From Anopheles merus (lineage: Eukaryota; Arthropoda; Insecta; Diptera; Culicidae), in contig NW_024427724.1 in NCBI RefSeq assembly GCF_017562075.2, forward strand, positions 1-64,000: a stretch of 64,000 nucleotides of DNA, written 5' to 3'. The notes below the pieces were generated by a model that saw only the letters and a program-made list of their open reading frames with translations, was not told where the DNA came from and made no database searches. Positions 34,326 through 49,300 of the stretch are shown here, one piece after another. Both the position numbers and the translations under genes were made by a program. Numbering within the stretch: position 1 is the stretch's first letter; every line of letters begins with the position of its first letter.

Positions 34326-37300
34326 ATGGGTCATAGTGCACTATATACGCATGCTAAAATTGATAGGTTTTCCCGAGTAAAATGCATTCAGAGCCCATTT
34401 ACAAGACTATCCGTGAGTTTAATCGTAGAACCCATGTGCGGCTTTAGAAGACCGCTTCAATACCTTTCCAAAACTGTCTTAATCGTCTCGCTAGGACACA
34501 TGGTTACGAAGTTATGGCCATTTGAAGGAATGTCCAACTTTCCCATCCATCCATATGGCCATGGTTGAAATTTTGACGAAAATGCAAGGTCAACCATTAT
34601 CGTTCTTATATCATTGAGGCTTCTTGAATAACCAAACCAAAGCCCTGGAACACAATAATAAGGATCTTGGCGATGAAAAAGTCTCAAAATGGGTCATAGT
34701 GCACTATATACGCATGCTAAAATTGATAGGTTTTCCCGAGTAAAATGCATTCAGAGCCCATTTACAAGACTATCCGTGAGTTTAATCGTAGAACCCATGT
34801 GCGGCTTTAGAAGACCGCTTCAATACCTTTCCAAAACTGTCTTAATCGTCTCGCTAGGACACATGGTTACGAAGTTATGGCCATTTGAAGGAATGTCCAA
34901 CTTTCCCATCCATCCATATGGCCATGGTTGAAATTTTGACGAAAATGCAAGGTCAACCATTATCGTTCTTATATCATTGAGGCTTCTTGAATAACCAAAC
35001 CAAAGCCCTGGAACACAATAATAAGGATCTTGGCGATGAAAAAGTCTCAAAATGGGTCATAGTGCACTATATACGCATGCTAAAATTGATAGGTTTTCCC
35101 GAGTAAAATGCATTCAGAGCCCATTTACAAGACTATCCGTGAGTTTAATCGTAGAACCCATGTGCGGCTTTAGAAGACCGCTTCAATACCTTTCCAAAAC
35201 TGTCTTAATCGTCTCGCTAGGACACATGGTTACGAAGTTATGGCCATTTGAAGGAATGTCCAACTTTCCCATCCATCCATATGGCCATGGTTGAAATTTT
35301 GACGAAAATGCAAGGTCAACCATTATCGTTCTTATATCATTGAGGCTTCTTGAATAACCAAACCAAAGCCCTGGAACACAATAATAAGGATCTTGGCGAT
35401 GAAAAAGTCTCAAAATGGGTCATAGTGCACTATATACGCATGCTAAAATTGATAGGTTTTCCCGAGTAAAATGCATTCAGAGCCCATTTACAAGACTATC
35501 CGTGAGTTTAATCGTAGAACCCATGTGCGGCTTTAGAAGACCGCTTCAATACCTTTCCAAAACTGTCTTAATCGTCTCGCTAGGACACATGGTTACGAAG
35601 TTATGGCCATTTGAAGGAATGTCCAACTTTCCCATCCATCCATATGGCCATGGTTGAAATTTTGACGAAAATGCAAGGTCAACCATTATCGTTCTTATAT
35701 CATTGAGGCTTCTTGAATAACCAAACCAAAGCCCTGGAACACAATAATAAGGATCTTGGCGATGAAAAAGTCTCAAAATGGGTCATAGTGCACTATATAC
35801 GCATGCTAAAATTGATAGGTTTTCCCGAGTAAAATGCATTCAGAGCCCATTTACAAGACTATCCGTGAGTTTAATCGTAGAACCCATGTGCGGCTTTAGA
35901 AGACCGCTTCAATACCTTTCCAAAACTGTCTTAATCGTCTCGCTAGGACACATGGTTACGAAGTTATGGCCATTTGAAGGAATGTCCAACTTTCCCATCC
36001 ATCCATATGGCCATGGTTGAAATTTTGACGAAAATGCAAGGTCAACCATTATCGTTCTTATATCATTGAGGCTTCTTGAATAACCAAACCAAAGCCCTGG
36101 AACACAATAATAAGGATCTTGGCGATGAAAAAGTCTCAAAATGGGTCATAGTGCACTATATACGCATGCTAAAATTGATAGGTTTTCCCGAGTAAAATGC
36201 ATTCAGAGCCCATTTACAAGACTATCCGTGAGTTTAATCGTAGAACCCATGTGCGGCTTTAGAAGACCGCTTCAATACCTTTCCAAAACTGTCTTAATCG
36301 TCTCGCTAGGACACATGGTTACGAAGTTATGGCCATTTGAAGGAATGTCCAACTTTCCCATCCATCCATATGGCCATGGTTGAAATTTTGACGAAAATGC
36401 AAGGTCAACCATTATCGTTCTTATATCATTGAGGCTTCTTGAATAACCAAACCAAAGCCCTGGAACACAATAATAAGGATCTTGGCGATGAAAAAGTCTC
36501 AAAATGGGTCATAGTGCACTATATACGCATGCTAAAATTGATAGGTTTTCCCGAGTAAAATGCATTCAGAGCCCATTTACAAGACTATCCGTGAGTTTAA
36601 TCGTAGAACCCATGTGCGGCTTTAGAAGACCGCTTCAATACCTTTCCAAAACTGTCTTAATCGTCTCGCTAGGACACATGGTTACGAAGTTATGGCCATT
36701 TGAAGGAATGTCCAACTTTCCCATCCATCCATATGGCCATGGTTGAAATTTTGACGAAAATGCAAGGTCAACCATTATCGTTCTTATATCATTGAGGCTT
36801 CTTGAATAACCAAACCAAAGCCCTGGAACACAATAATAAGGATCTTGGCGATGAAAAAGTCTCAAAATGGGTCATAGTGCACTATATACGCATGCTAAAA
36901 TTGATAGGTTTTCCCGAGTAAAATGCATTCAGAGCCCATTTACAAGACTATCCGTGAGTTTAATCGTAGAACCCATGTGCGGCTTTAGAAGACCGCTTCA
37001 ATACCTTTCCAAAACTGTCTTAATCGTCTCGCTAGGACACATGGTTACGAAGTTATGGCCATTTGAAGGAATGTCCAACTTTCCCATCCATCCATATGGC
37101 CATGGTTGAAATTTTGACGAAAATGCAAGGTCAACCATTATCGTTCTTATATCATTGAGGCTTCTTGAATAACCAAACCAAAGCCCTGGAACACAATAAT
37201 AAGGATCTTGGCGATGAAAAAGTCTCAAAATGGGTCATAGTGCACTATATACGCATGCTAAAATTGATAGGTTTTCCCGAGTAAAATGCATTCAGAGCCC

Positions 37301-40300
37301 ATTTACAAGACTATCCGTGAGTTTAATCGTAGAACCCATGTGCGGCTTTAGAAGACCGCTTCAATACCTTTCCAAAACTGTCTTAATCGTCTCGCTAGGA
37401 CACATGGTTACGAAGTTATGGCCATTTGAAGGAATGTCCAACTTTCCCATCCATCCATATGGCCATGGTTGAAATTTTGACGAAAATGCAAGGTCAACCA
37501 TTATCGTTCTTATATCATTGAGGCTTCTTGAATAACCAAACCAAAGCCCTGGAACACAATAATAAGGATCTTGGCGATGAAAAAGTCTCAAAATGGGTCA
37601 TAGTGCACTATATACGCATGCTAAAATTGATAGGTTTTCCCGAGTAAAATGCATTCAGAGCCCATTTACAAGACTATCCGTGAGTTTAATCGTAGAACCC
37701 ATGTGCGGCTTTAGAAGACCGCTTCAATACCTTTCCAAAACTGTCTTAATCGTCTCGCTAGGACACATGGTTACGAAGTTATGGCCATTTGAAGGAATGT
37801 CCAACTTTCCCATCCATCCATATGGCCATGGTTGAAATTTTGACGAAAATGCAAGGTCAACCATTATCGTTCTTATATCATTGAGGCTTCTTGAATAACC
37901 AAACCAAAGCCCTGGAACACAATAATAAGGATCTTGGCGATGAAAAAGTCTCAAAATGGGTCATAGTGCACTATATACGCATGCTAAAATTGATAGGTTT
38001 TCCCGAGTAAAATGCATTCAGAGCCCATTTACAAGACTATCCGTGAGTTTAATCGTAGAACCCATGTGCGGCTTTAGAAGACCGCTTCAATACCTTTCCA
38101 AAACTGTCTTAATCGTCTCGCTAGGACACATGGTTACGAAGTTATGGCCATTTGAAGGAATGTCCAACTTTCCCATCCATCCATATGGCCATGGTTGAAA
38201 TTTTGACGAAAATGCAAGGTCAACCATTATCGTTCTTATATCATTGAGGCTTCTTGAATAACCAAACCAAAGCCCTGGAACACAATAATAAGGATCTTGG
38301 CGATGAAAAAGTCTCAAAATGGGTCATAGTGCACTATATACGCATGCTAAAATTGATAGGTTTTCCCGAGTAAAATGCATTCAGAGCCCATTTACAAGAC
38401 TATCCGTGAGTTTAATCGTAGAACCCATGTGCGGCTTTAGAAGACCGCTTCAATACCTTTCCAAAACTGTCTTAATCGTCTCGCTAGGACACATGGTTAC
38501 GAAGTTATGGCCATTTGAAGGAATGTCCAACTTTCCCATCCATCCATATGGCCATGGTTGAAATTTTGACGAAAATGCAAGGTCAACCATTATCGTTCTT
38601 ATATCATTGAGGCTTCTTGAATAACCAAACCAAAGCCCTGGAACACAATAATAAGGATCTTGGCGATGAAAAAGTCTCAAAATGGGTCATAGTGCACTAT
38701 ATACGCATGCTAAAATTGATAGGTTTTCCCGAGTAAAATGCATTCAGAGCCCATTTACAAGACTATCCGTGAGTTTAATCGTAGAACCCATGTGCGGCTT
38801 TAGAAGACCGCTTCAATACCTTTCCAAAACTGTCTTAATCGTCTCGCTAGGACACATGGTTACGAAGTTATGGCCATTTGAAGGAATGTCCAACTTTCCC
38901 ATCCATCCATATGGCCATGGTTGAAATTTTGACGAAAATGCAAGGTCAACCATTATCGTTCTTATATCATTGAGGCTTCTTGAATAACCAAACCAAAGCC
39001 CTGGAACACAATAATAAGGATCTTGGCGATGAAAAAGTCTCAAAATGGGTCATAGTGCACTATATACGCATGCTAAAATTGATAGGTTTTCCCGAGTAAA
39101 ATGCATTCAGAGCCCATTTACAAGACTATCCGTGAGTTTAATCGTAGAACCCATGTGCGGCTTTAGAAGACCGCTTCAATACCTTTCCAAAACTGTCTTA
39201 ATCGTCTCGCTAGGACACATGGTTACGAAGTTATGGCCATTTGAAGGAATGTCCAACTTTCCCATCCATCCATATGGCCATGGTTGAAATTTTGACGAAA
39301 ATGCAAGGTCAACCATTATCGTTCTTATATCATTGAGGCTTCTTGAATAACCAAACCAAAGCCCTGGAACACAATAATAAGGATCTTGGCGATGAAAAAG
39401 TCTCAAAATGGGTCATAGTGCACTATATACGCATGCTAAAATTGATAGGTTTTCCCGAGTAAAATGCATTCAGAGCCCATTTACAAGACTATCCGTGAGT
39501 TTAATCGTAGAACCCATGTGCGGCTTTAGAAGACCGCTTCAATACCTTTCCAAAACTGTCTTAATCGTCTCGCTAGGACACATGGTTACGAAGTTATGGC
39601 CATTTGAAGGAATGTCCAACTTTCCCATCCATCCATATGGCCATGGTTGAAATTTTGACGAAAATGCAAGGTCAACCATTATCGTTCTTATATCATTGAG
39701 GCTTCTTGAATAACCAAACCAAAGCCCTGGAACACAATAATAAGGATCTTGGCGATGAAAAAGTCTCAAAATGGGTCATAGTGCACTATATACGCATGCT
39801 AAAATTGATAGGTTTTCCCGAGTAAAATGCATTCAGAGCCCATTTACAAGACTATCCGTGAGTTTAATCGTAGAACCCATGTGCGGCTTTAGAAGACCGC
39901 TTCAATACCTTTCCAAAACTGTCTTAATCGTCTCGCTAGGACACATGGTTACGAAGTTATGGCCATTTGAAGGAATGTCCAACTTTCCCATCCATCCATA
40001 TGGCCATGGTTGAAATTTTGACGAAAATGCAAGGTCAACCATTATCGTTCTTATATCATTGAGGCTTCTTGAATAACCAAACCAAAGCCCTGGAACACAA
40101 TAATAAGGATCTTGGCGATGAAAAAGTCTCAAAATGGGTCATAGTGCACTATATACGCATGCTAAAATTGATAGGTTTTCCCGAGTAAAATGCATTCAGA
40201 GCCCATTTACAAGACTATCCGTGAGTTTAATCGTAGAACCCATGTGCGGCTTTAGAAGACCGCTTCAATACCTTTCCAAAACTGTCTTAATCGTCTCGCT

Positions 40301-43300
40301 AGGACACATGGTTACGAAGTTATGGCCATTTGAAGGAATGTCCAACTTTCCCATCCATCCATATGGCCATGGTTGAAATTTTGACGAAAATGCAAGGTCA
40401 ACCATTATCGTTCTTATATCATTGAGGCTTCTTGAATAACCAAACCAAAGCCCTGGAACACAATAATAAGGATCTTGGCGATGAAAAAGTCTCAAAATGG
40501 GTCATAGTGCACTATATACGCATGCTAAAATTGATAGGTTTTCCCGAGTAAAATGCATTCAGAGCCCATTTACAAGACTATCCGTGAGTTTAATCGTAGA
40601 ACCCATGTGCGGCTTTAGAAGACCGCTTCAATACCTTTCCAAAACTGTCTTAATCGTCTCGCTAGGACACATGGTTACGAAGTTATGGCCATTTGAAGGA
40701 ATGTCCAACTTTCCCATCCATCCATATGGCCATGGTTGAAATTTTGACGAAAATGCAAGGTCAACCATTATCGTTCTTATATCATTGAGGCTTCTTGAAT
40801 AACCAAACCAAAGCCCTGGAACACAATAATAAGGATCTTGGCGATGAAAAAGTCTCAAAATGGGTCATAGTGCACTATATACGCATGCTAAAATTGATAG
40901 GTTTTCCCGAGTAAAATGCATTCAGAGCCCATTTACAAGACTATCCGTGAGTTTAATCGTAGAACCCATGTGCGGCTTTAGAAGACCGCTTCAATACCTT
41001 TCCAAAACTGTCTTAATCGTCTCGCTAGGACACATGGTTACGAAGTTATGGCCATTTGAAGGAATGTCCAACTTTCCCATCCATCCATATGGCCATGGTT
41101 GAAATTTTGACGAAAATGCAAGGTCAACCATTATCGTTCTTATATCATTGAGGCTTCTTGAATAACCAAACCAAAGCCCTGGAACACAATAATAAGGATC
41201 TTGGCGATGAAAAAGTCTCAAAATGGGTCATAGTGCACTATATACGCATGCTAAAATTGATAGGTTTTCCCGAGTAAAATGCATTCAGAGCCCATTTACA
41301 AGACTATCCGTGAGTTTAATCGTAGAACCCATGTGCGGCTTTAGAAGACCGCTTCAATACCTTTCCAAAACTGTCTTAATCGTCTCGCTAGGACACATGG
41401 TTACGAAGTTATGGCCATTTGAAGGAATGTCCAACTTTCCCATCCATCCATATGGCCATGGTTGAAATTTTGACGAAAATGCAAGGTCAACCATTATCGT
41501 TCTTATATCATTGAGGCTTCTTGAATAACCAAACCAAAGCCCTGGAACACAATAATAAGGATCTTGGCGATGAAAAAGTCTCAAAATGGGTCATAGTGCA
41601 CTATATACGCATGCTAAAATTGATAGGTTTTCCCGAGTAAAATGCATTCAGAGCCCATTTACAAGACTATCCGTGAGTTTAATCGTAGAACCCATGTGCG
41701 GCTTTAGAAGACCGCTTCAATACCTTTCCAAAACTGTCTTAATCGTCTCGCTAGGACACATGGTTACGAAGTTATGGCCATTTGAAGGAATGTCCAACTT
41801 TCCCATCCATCCATATGGCCATGGTTGAAATTTTGACGAAAATGCAAGGTCAACCATTATCGTTCTTATATCATTGAGGCTTCTTGAATAACCAAACCAA
41901 AGCCCTGGAACACAATAATAAGGATCTTGGCGATGAAAAAGTCTCAAAATGGGTCATAGTGCACTATATACGCATGCTAAAATTGATAGGTTTTCCCGAG
42001 TAAAATGCATTCAGAGCCCATTTACAAGACTATCCGTGAGTTTAATCGTAGAACCCATGTGCGGCTTTAGAAGACCGCTTCAATACCTTTCCAAAACTGT
42101 CTTAATCGTCTCGCTAGGACACATGGTTACGAAGTTATGGCCATTTGAAGGAATGTCCAACTTTCCCATCCATCCATATGGCCATGGTTGAAATTTTGAC
42201 GAAAATGCAAGGTCAACCATTATCGTTCTTATATCATTGAGGCTTCTTGAATAACCAAACCAAAGCCCTGGAACACAATAATAAGGATCTTGGCGATGAA
42301 AAAGTCTCAAAATGGGTCATAGTGCACTATATACGCATGCTAAAATTGATAGGTTTTCCCGAGTAAAATGCATTCAGAGCCCATTTACAAGACTATCCGT
42401 GAGTTTAATCGTAGAACCCATGTGCGGCTTTAGAAGACCGCTTCAATACCTTTCCAAAACTGTCTTAATCGTCTCGCTAGGACACATGGTTACGAAGTTA
42501 TGGCCATTTGAAGGAATGTCCAACTTTCCCATCCATCCATATGGCCATGGTTGAAATTTTGACGAAAATGCAAGGTCAACCATTATCGTTCTTATATCAT
42601 TGAGGCTTCTTGAATAACCAAACCAAAGCCCTGGAACACAATAATAAGGATCTTGGCGATGAAAAAGTCTCAAAATGGGTCATAGTGCACTATATACGCA
42701 TGCTAAAATTGATAGGTTTTCCCGAGTAAAATGCATTCAGAGCCCATTTACAAGACTATCCGTGAGTTTAATCGTAGAACCCATGTGCGGCTTTAGAAGA
42801 CCGCTTCAATACCTTTCCAAAACTGTCTTAATCGTCTCGCTAGGACACATGGTTACGAAGTTATGGCCATTTGAAGGAATGTCCAACTTTCCCATCCATC
42901 CATATGGCCATGGTTGAAATTTTGACGAAAATGCAAGGTCAACCATTATCGTTCTTATATCATTGAGGCTTCTTGAATAACCAAACCAAAGCCCTGGAAC
43001 ACAATAATAAGGATCTTGGCGATGAAAAAGTCTCAAAATGGGTCATAGTGCACTATATACGCATGCTAAAATTGATAGGTTTTCCCGAGTAAAATGCATT
43101 CAGAGCCCATTTACAAGACTATCCGTGAGTTTAATCGTAGAACCCATGTGCGGCTTTAGAAGACCGCTTCAATACCTTTCCAAAACTGTCTTAATCGTCT
43201 CGCTAGGACACATGGTTACGAAGTTATGGCCATTTGAAGGAATGTCCAACTTTCCCATCCATCCATATGGCCATGGTTGAAATTTTGACGAAAATGCAAG

Positions 43301-46300
43301 GTCAACCATTATCGTTCTTATATCATTGAGGCTTCTTGAATAACCAAACCAAAGCCCTGGAACACAATAATAAGGATCTTGGCGATGAAAAAGTCTCAAA
43401 ATGGGTCATAGTGCACTATATACGCATGCTAAAATTGATAGGTTTTCCCGAGTAAAATGCATTCAGAGCCCATTTACAAGACTATCCGTGAGTTTAATCG
43501 TAGAACCCATGTGCGGCTTTAGAAGACCGCTTCAATACCTTTCCAAAACTGTCTTAATCGTCTCGCTAGGACACATGGTTACGAAGTTATGGCCATTTGA
43601 AGGAATGTCCAACTTTCCCATCCATCCATATGGCCATGGTTGAAATTTTGACGAAAATGCAAGGTCAACCATTATCGTTCTTATATCATTGAGGCTTCTT
43701 GAATAACCAAACCAAAGCCCTGGAACACAATAATAAGGATCTTGGCGATGAAAAAGTCTCAAAATGGGTCATAGTGCACTATATACGCATGCTAAAATTG
43801 ATAGGTTTTCCCGAGTAAAATGCATTCAGAGCCCATTTACAAGACTATCCGTGAGTTTAATCGTAGAACCCATGTGCGGCTTTAGAAGACCGCTTCAATA
43901 CCTTTCCAAAACTGTCTTAATCGTCTCGCTAGGACACATGGTTACGAAGTTATGGCCATTTGAAGGAATGTCCAACTTTCCCATCCATCCATATGGCCAT
44001 GGTTGAAATTTTGACGAAAATGCAAGGTCAACCATTATCGTTCTTATATCATTGAGGCTTCTTGAATAACCAAACCAAAGCCCTGGAACACAATAATAAG
44101 GATCTTGGCGATGAAAAAGTCTCAAAATGGGTCATAGTGCACTATATACGCATGCTAAAATTGATAGGTTTTCCCGAGTAAAATGCATTCAGAGCCCATT
44201 TACAAGACTATCCGTGAGTTTAATCGTAGAACCCATGTGCGGCTTTAGAAGACCGCTTCAATACCTTTCCAAAACTGTCTTAATCGTCTCGCTAGGACAC
44301 ATGGTTACGAAGTTATGGCCATTTGAAGGAATGTCCAACTTTCCCATCCATCCATATGGCCATGGTTGAAATTTTGACGAAAATGCAAGGTCAACCATTA
44401 TCGTTCTTATATCATTGAGGCTTCTTGAATAACCAAACCAAAGCCCTGGAACACAATAATAAGGATCTTGGCGATGAAAAAGTCTCAAAATGGGTCATAG
44501 TGCACTATATACGCATGCTAAAATTGATAGGTTTTCCCGAGTAAAATGCATTCAGAGCCCATTTACAAGACTATCCGTGAGTTTAATCGTAGAACCCATG
44601 TGCGGCTTTAGAAGACCGCTTCAATACCTTTCCAAAACTGTCTTAATCGTCTCGCTAGGACACATGGTTACGAAGTTATGGCCATTTGAAGGAATGTCCA
44701 ACTTTCCCATCCATCCATATGGCCATGGTTGAAATTTTGACGAAAATGCAAGGTCAACCATTATCGTTCTTATATCATTGAGGCTTCTTGAATAACCAAA
44801 CCAAAGCCCTGGAACACAATAATAAGGATCTTGGCGATGAAAAAGTCTCAAAATGGGTCATAGTGCACTATATACGCATGCTAAAATTGATAGGTTTTCC
44901 CGAGTAAAATGCATTCAGAGCCCATTTACAAGACTATCCGTGAGTTTAATCGTAGAACCCATGTGCGGCTTTAGAAGACCGCTTCAATACCTTTCCAAAA
45001 CTGTCTTAATCGTCTCGCTAGGACACATGGTTACGAAGTTATGGCCATTTGAAGGAATGTCCAACTTTCCCATCCATCCATATGGCCATGGTTGAAATTT
45101 TGACGAAAATGCAAGGTCAACCATTATCGTTCTTATATCATTGAGGCTTCTTGAATAACCAAACCAAAGCCCTGGAACACAATAATAAGGATCTTGGCGA
45201 TGAAAAAGTCTCAAAATGGGTCATAGTGCACTATATACGCATGCTAAAATTGATAGGTTTTCCCGAGTAAAATGCATTCAGAGCCCATTTACAAGACTAT
45301 CCGTGAGTTTAATCGTAGAACCCATGTGCGGCTTTAGAAGACCGCTTCAATACCTTTCCAAAACTGTCTTAATCGTCTCGCTAGGACACATGGTTACGAA
45401 GTTATGGCCATTTGAAGGAATGTCCAACTTTCCCATCCATCCATATGGCCATGGTTGAAATTTTGACGAAAATGCAAGGTCAACCATTATCGTTCTTATA
45501 TCATTGAGGCTTCTTGAATAACCAAACCAAAGCCCTGGAACACAATAATAAGGATCTTGGCGATGAAAAAGTCTCAAAATGGGTCATAGTGCACTATATA
45601 CGCATGCTAAAATTGATAGGTTTTCCCGAGTAAAATGCATTCAGAGCCCATTTACAAGACTATCCGTGAGTTTAATCGTAGAACCCATGTGCGGCTTTAG
45701 AAGACCGCTTCAATACCTTTCCAAAACTGTCTTAATCGTCTCGCTAGGACACATGGTTACGAAGTTATGGCCATTTGAAGGAATGTCCAACTTTCCCATC
45801 CATCCATATGGCCATGGTTGAAATTTTGACGAAAATGCAAGGTCAACCATTATCGTTCTTATATCATTGAGGCTTCTTGAATAACCAAACCAAAGCCCTG
45901 GAACACAATAATAAGGATCTTGGCGATGAAAAAGTCTCAAAATGGGTCATAGTGCACTATATACGCATGCTAAAATTGATAGGTTTTCCCGAGTAAAATG
46001 CATTCAGAGCCCATTTACAAGACTATCCGTGAGTTTAATCGTAGAACCCATGTGCGGCTTTAGAAGACCGCTTCAATACCTTTCCAAAACTGTCTTAATC
46101 GTCTCGCTAGGACACATGGTTACGAAGTTATGGCCATTTGAAGGAATGTCCAACTTTCCCATCCATCCATATGGCCATGGTTGAAATTTTGACGAAAATG
46201 CAAGGTCAACCATTATCGTTCTTATATCATTGAGGCTTCTTGAATAACCAAACCAAAGCCCTGGAACACAATAATAAGGATCTTGGCGATGAAAAAGTCT

Positions 46301-49300
46301 CAAAATGGGTCATAGTGCACTATATACGCATGCTAAAATTGATAGGTTTTCCCGAGTAAAATGCATTCAGAGCCCATTTACAAGACTATCCGTGAGTTTA
46401 ATCGTAGAACCCATGTGCGGCTTTAGAAGACCGCTTCAATACCTTTCCAAAACTGTCTTAATCGTCTCGCTAGGACACATGGTTACGAAGTTATGGCCAT
46501 TTGAAGGAATGTCCAACTTTCCCATCCATCCATATGGCCATGGTTGAAATTTTGACGAAAATGCAAGGTCAACCATTATCGTTCTTATATCATTGAGGCT
46601 TCTTGAATAACCAAACCAAAGCCCTGGAACACAATAATAAGGATCTTGGCGATGAAAAAGTCTCAAAATGGGTCATAGTGCACTATATACGCATGCTAAA
46701 ATTGATAGGTTTTCCCGAGTAAAATGCATTCAGAGCCCATTTACAAGACTATCCGTGAGTTTAATCGTAGAACCCATGTGCGGCTTTAGAAGACCGCTTC
46801 AATACCTTTCCAAAACTGTCTTAATCGTCTCGCTAGGACACATGGTTACGAAGTTATGGCCATTTGAAGGAATGTCCAACTTTCCCATCCATCCATATGG
46901 CCATGGTTGAAATTTTGACGAAAATGCAAGGTCAACCATTATCGTTCTTATATCATTGAGGCTTCTTGAATAACCAAACCAAAGCCCTGGAACACAATAA
47001 TAAGGATCTTGGCGATGAAAAAGTCTCAAAATGGGTCATAGTGCACTATATACGCATGCTAAAATTGATAGGTTTTCCCGAGTAAAATGCATTCAGAGCC
47101 CATTTACAAGACTATCCGTGAGTTTAATCGTAGAACCCATGTGCGGCTTTAGAAGACCGCTTCAATACCTTTCCAAAACTGTCTTAATCGTCTCGCTAGG
47201 ACACATGGTTACGAAGTTATGGCCATTTGAAGGAATGTCCAACTTTCCCATCCATCCATATGGCCATGGTTGAAATTTTGACGAAAATGCAAGGTCAACC
47301 ATTATCGTTCTTATATCATTGAGGCTTCTTGAATAACCAAACCAAAGCCCTGGAACACAATAATAAGGATCTTGGCGATGAAAAAGTCTCAAAATGGGTC
47401 ATAGTGCACTATATACGCATGCTAAAATTGATAGGTTTTCCCGAGTAAAATGCATTCAGAGCCCATTTACAAGACTATCCGTGAGTTTAATCGTAGAACC
47501 CATGTGCGGCTTTAGAAGACCGCTTCAATACCTTTCCAAAACTGTCTTAATCGTCTCGCTAGGACACATGGTTACGAAGTTATGGCCATTTGAAGGAATG
47601 TCCAACTTTCCCATCCATCCATATGGCCATGGTTGAAATTTTGACGAAAATGCAAGGTCAACCATTATCGTTCTTATATCATTGAGGCTTCTTGAATAAC
47701 CAAACCAAAGCCCTGGAACACAATAATAAGGATCTTGGCGATGAAAAAGTCTCAAAATGGGTCATAGTGCACTATATACGCATGCTAAAATTGATAGGTT
47801 TTCCCGAGTAAAATGCATTCAGAGCCCATTTACAAGACTATCCGTGAGTTTAATCGTAGAACCCATGTGCGGCTTTAGAAGACCGCTTCAATACCTTTCC
47901 AAAACTGTCTTAATCGTCTCGCTAGGACACATGGTTACGAAGTTATGGCCATTTGAAGGAATGTCCAACTTTCCCATCCATCCATATGGCCATGGTTGAA
48001 ATTTTGACGAAAATGCAAGGTCAACCATTATCGTTCTTATATCATTGAGGCTTCTTGAATAACCAAACCAAAGCCCTGGAACACAATAATAAGGATCTTG
48101 GCGATGAAAAAGTCTCAAAATGGGTCATAGTGCACTATATACGCATGCTAAAATTGATAGGTTTTCCCGAGTAAAATGCATTCAGAGCCCATTTACAAGA
48201 CTATCCGTGAGTTTAATCGTAGAACCCATGTGCGGCTTTAGAAGACCGCTTCAATACCTTTCCAAAACTGTCTTAATCGTCTCGCTAGGACACATGGTTA
48301 CGAAGTTATGGCCATTTGAAGGAATGTCCAACTTTCCCATCCATCCATATGGCCATGGTTGAAATTTTGACGAAAATGCAAGGTCAACCATTATCGTTCT
48401 TATATCATTGAGGCTTCTTGAATAACCAAACCAAAGCCCTGGAACACAATAATAAGGATCTTGGCGATGAAAAAGTCTCAAAATGGGTCATAGTGCACTA
48501 TATACGCATGCTAAAATTGATAGGTTTTCCCGAGTAAAATGCATTCAGAGCCCATTTACAAGACTATCCGTGAGTTTAATCGTAGAACCCATGTGCGGCT
48601 TTAGAAGACCGCTTCAATACCTTTCCAAAACTGTCTTAATCGTCTCGCTAGGACACATGGTTACGAAGTTATGGCCATTTGAAGGAATGTCCAACTTTCC
48701 CATCCATCCATATGGCCATGGTTGAAATTTTGACGAAAATGCAAGGTCAACCATTATCGTTCTTATATCATTGAGGCTTCTTGAATAACCAAACCAAAGC
48801 CCTGGAACACAATAATAAGGATCTTGGCGATGAAAAAGTCTCAAAATGGGTCATAGTGCACTATATACGCATGCTAAAATTGATAGGTTTTCCCGAGTAA
48901 AATGCATTCAGAGCCCATTTACAAGACTATCCGTGAGTTTAATCGTAGAACCCATGTGCGGCTTTAGAAGACCGCTTCAATACCTTTCCAAAACTGTCTT
49001 AATCGTCTCGCTAGGACACATGGTTACGAAGTTATGGCCATTTGAAGGAATGTCCAACTTTCCCATCCATCCATATGGCCATGGTTGAAATTTTGACGAA
49101 AATGCAAGGTCAACCATTATCGTTCTTATATCATTGAGGCTTCTTGAATAACCAAACCAAAGCCCTGGAACACAATAATAAGGATCTTGGCGATGAAAAA
49201 GTCTCAAAATGGGTCATAGTGCACTATATACGCATGCTAAAATTGATAGGTTTTCCCGAGTAAAATGCATTCAGAGCCCATTTACAAGACTATCCGTGAG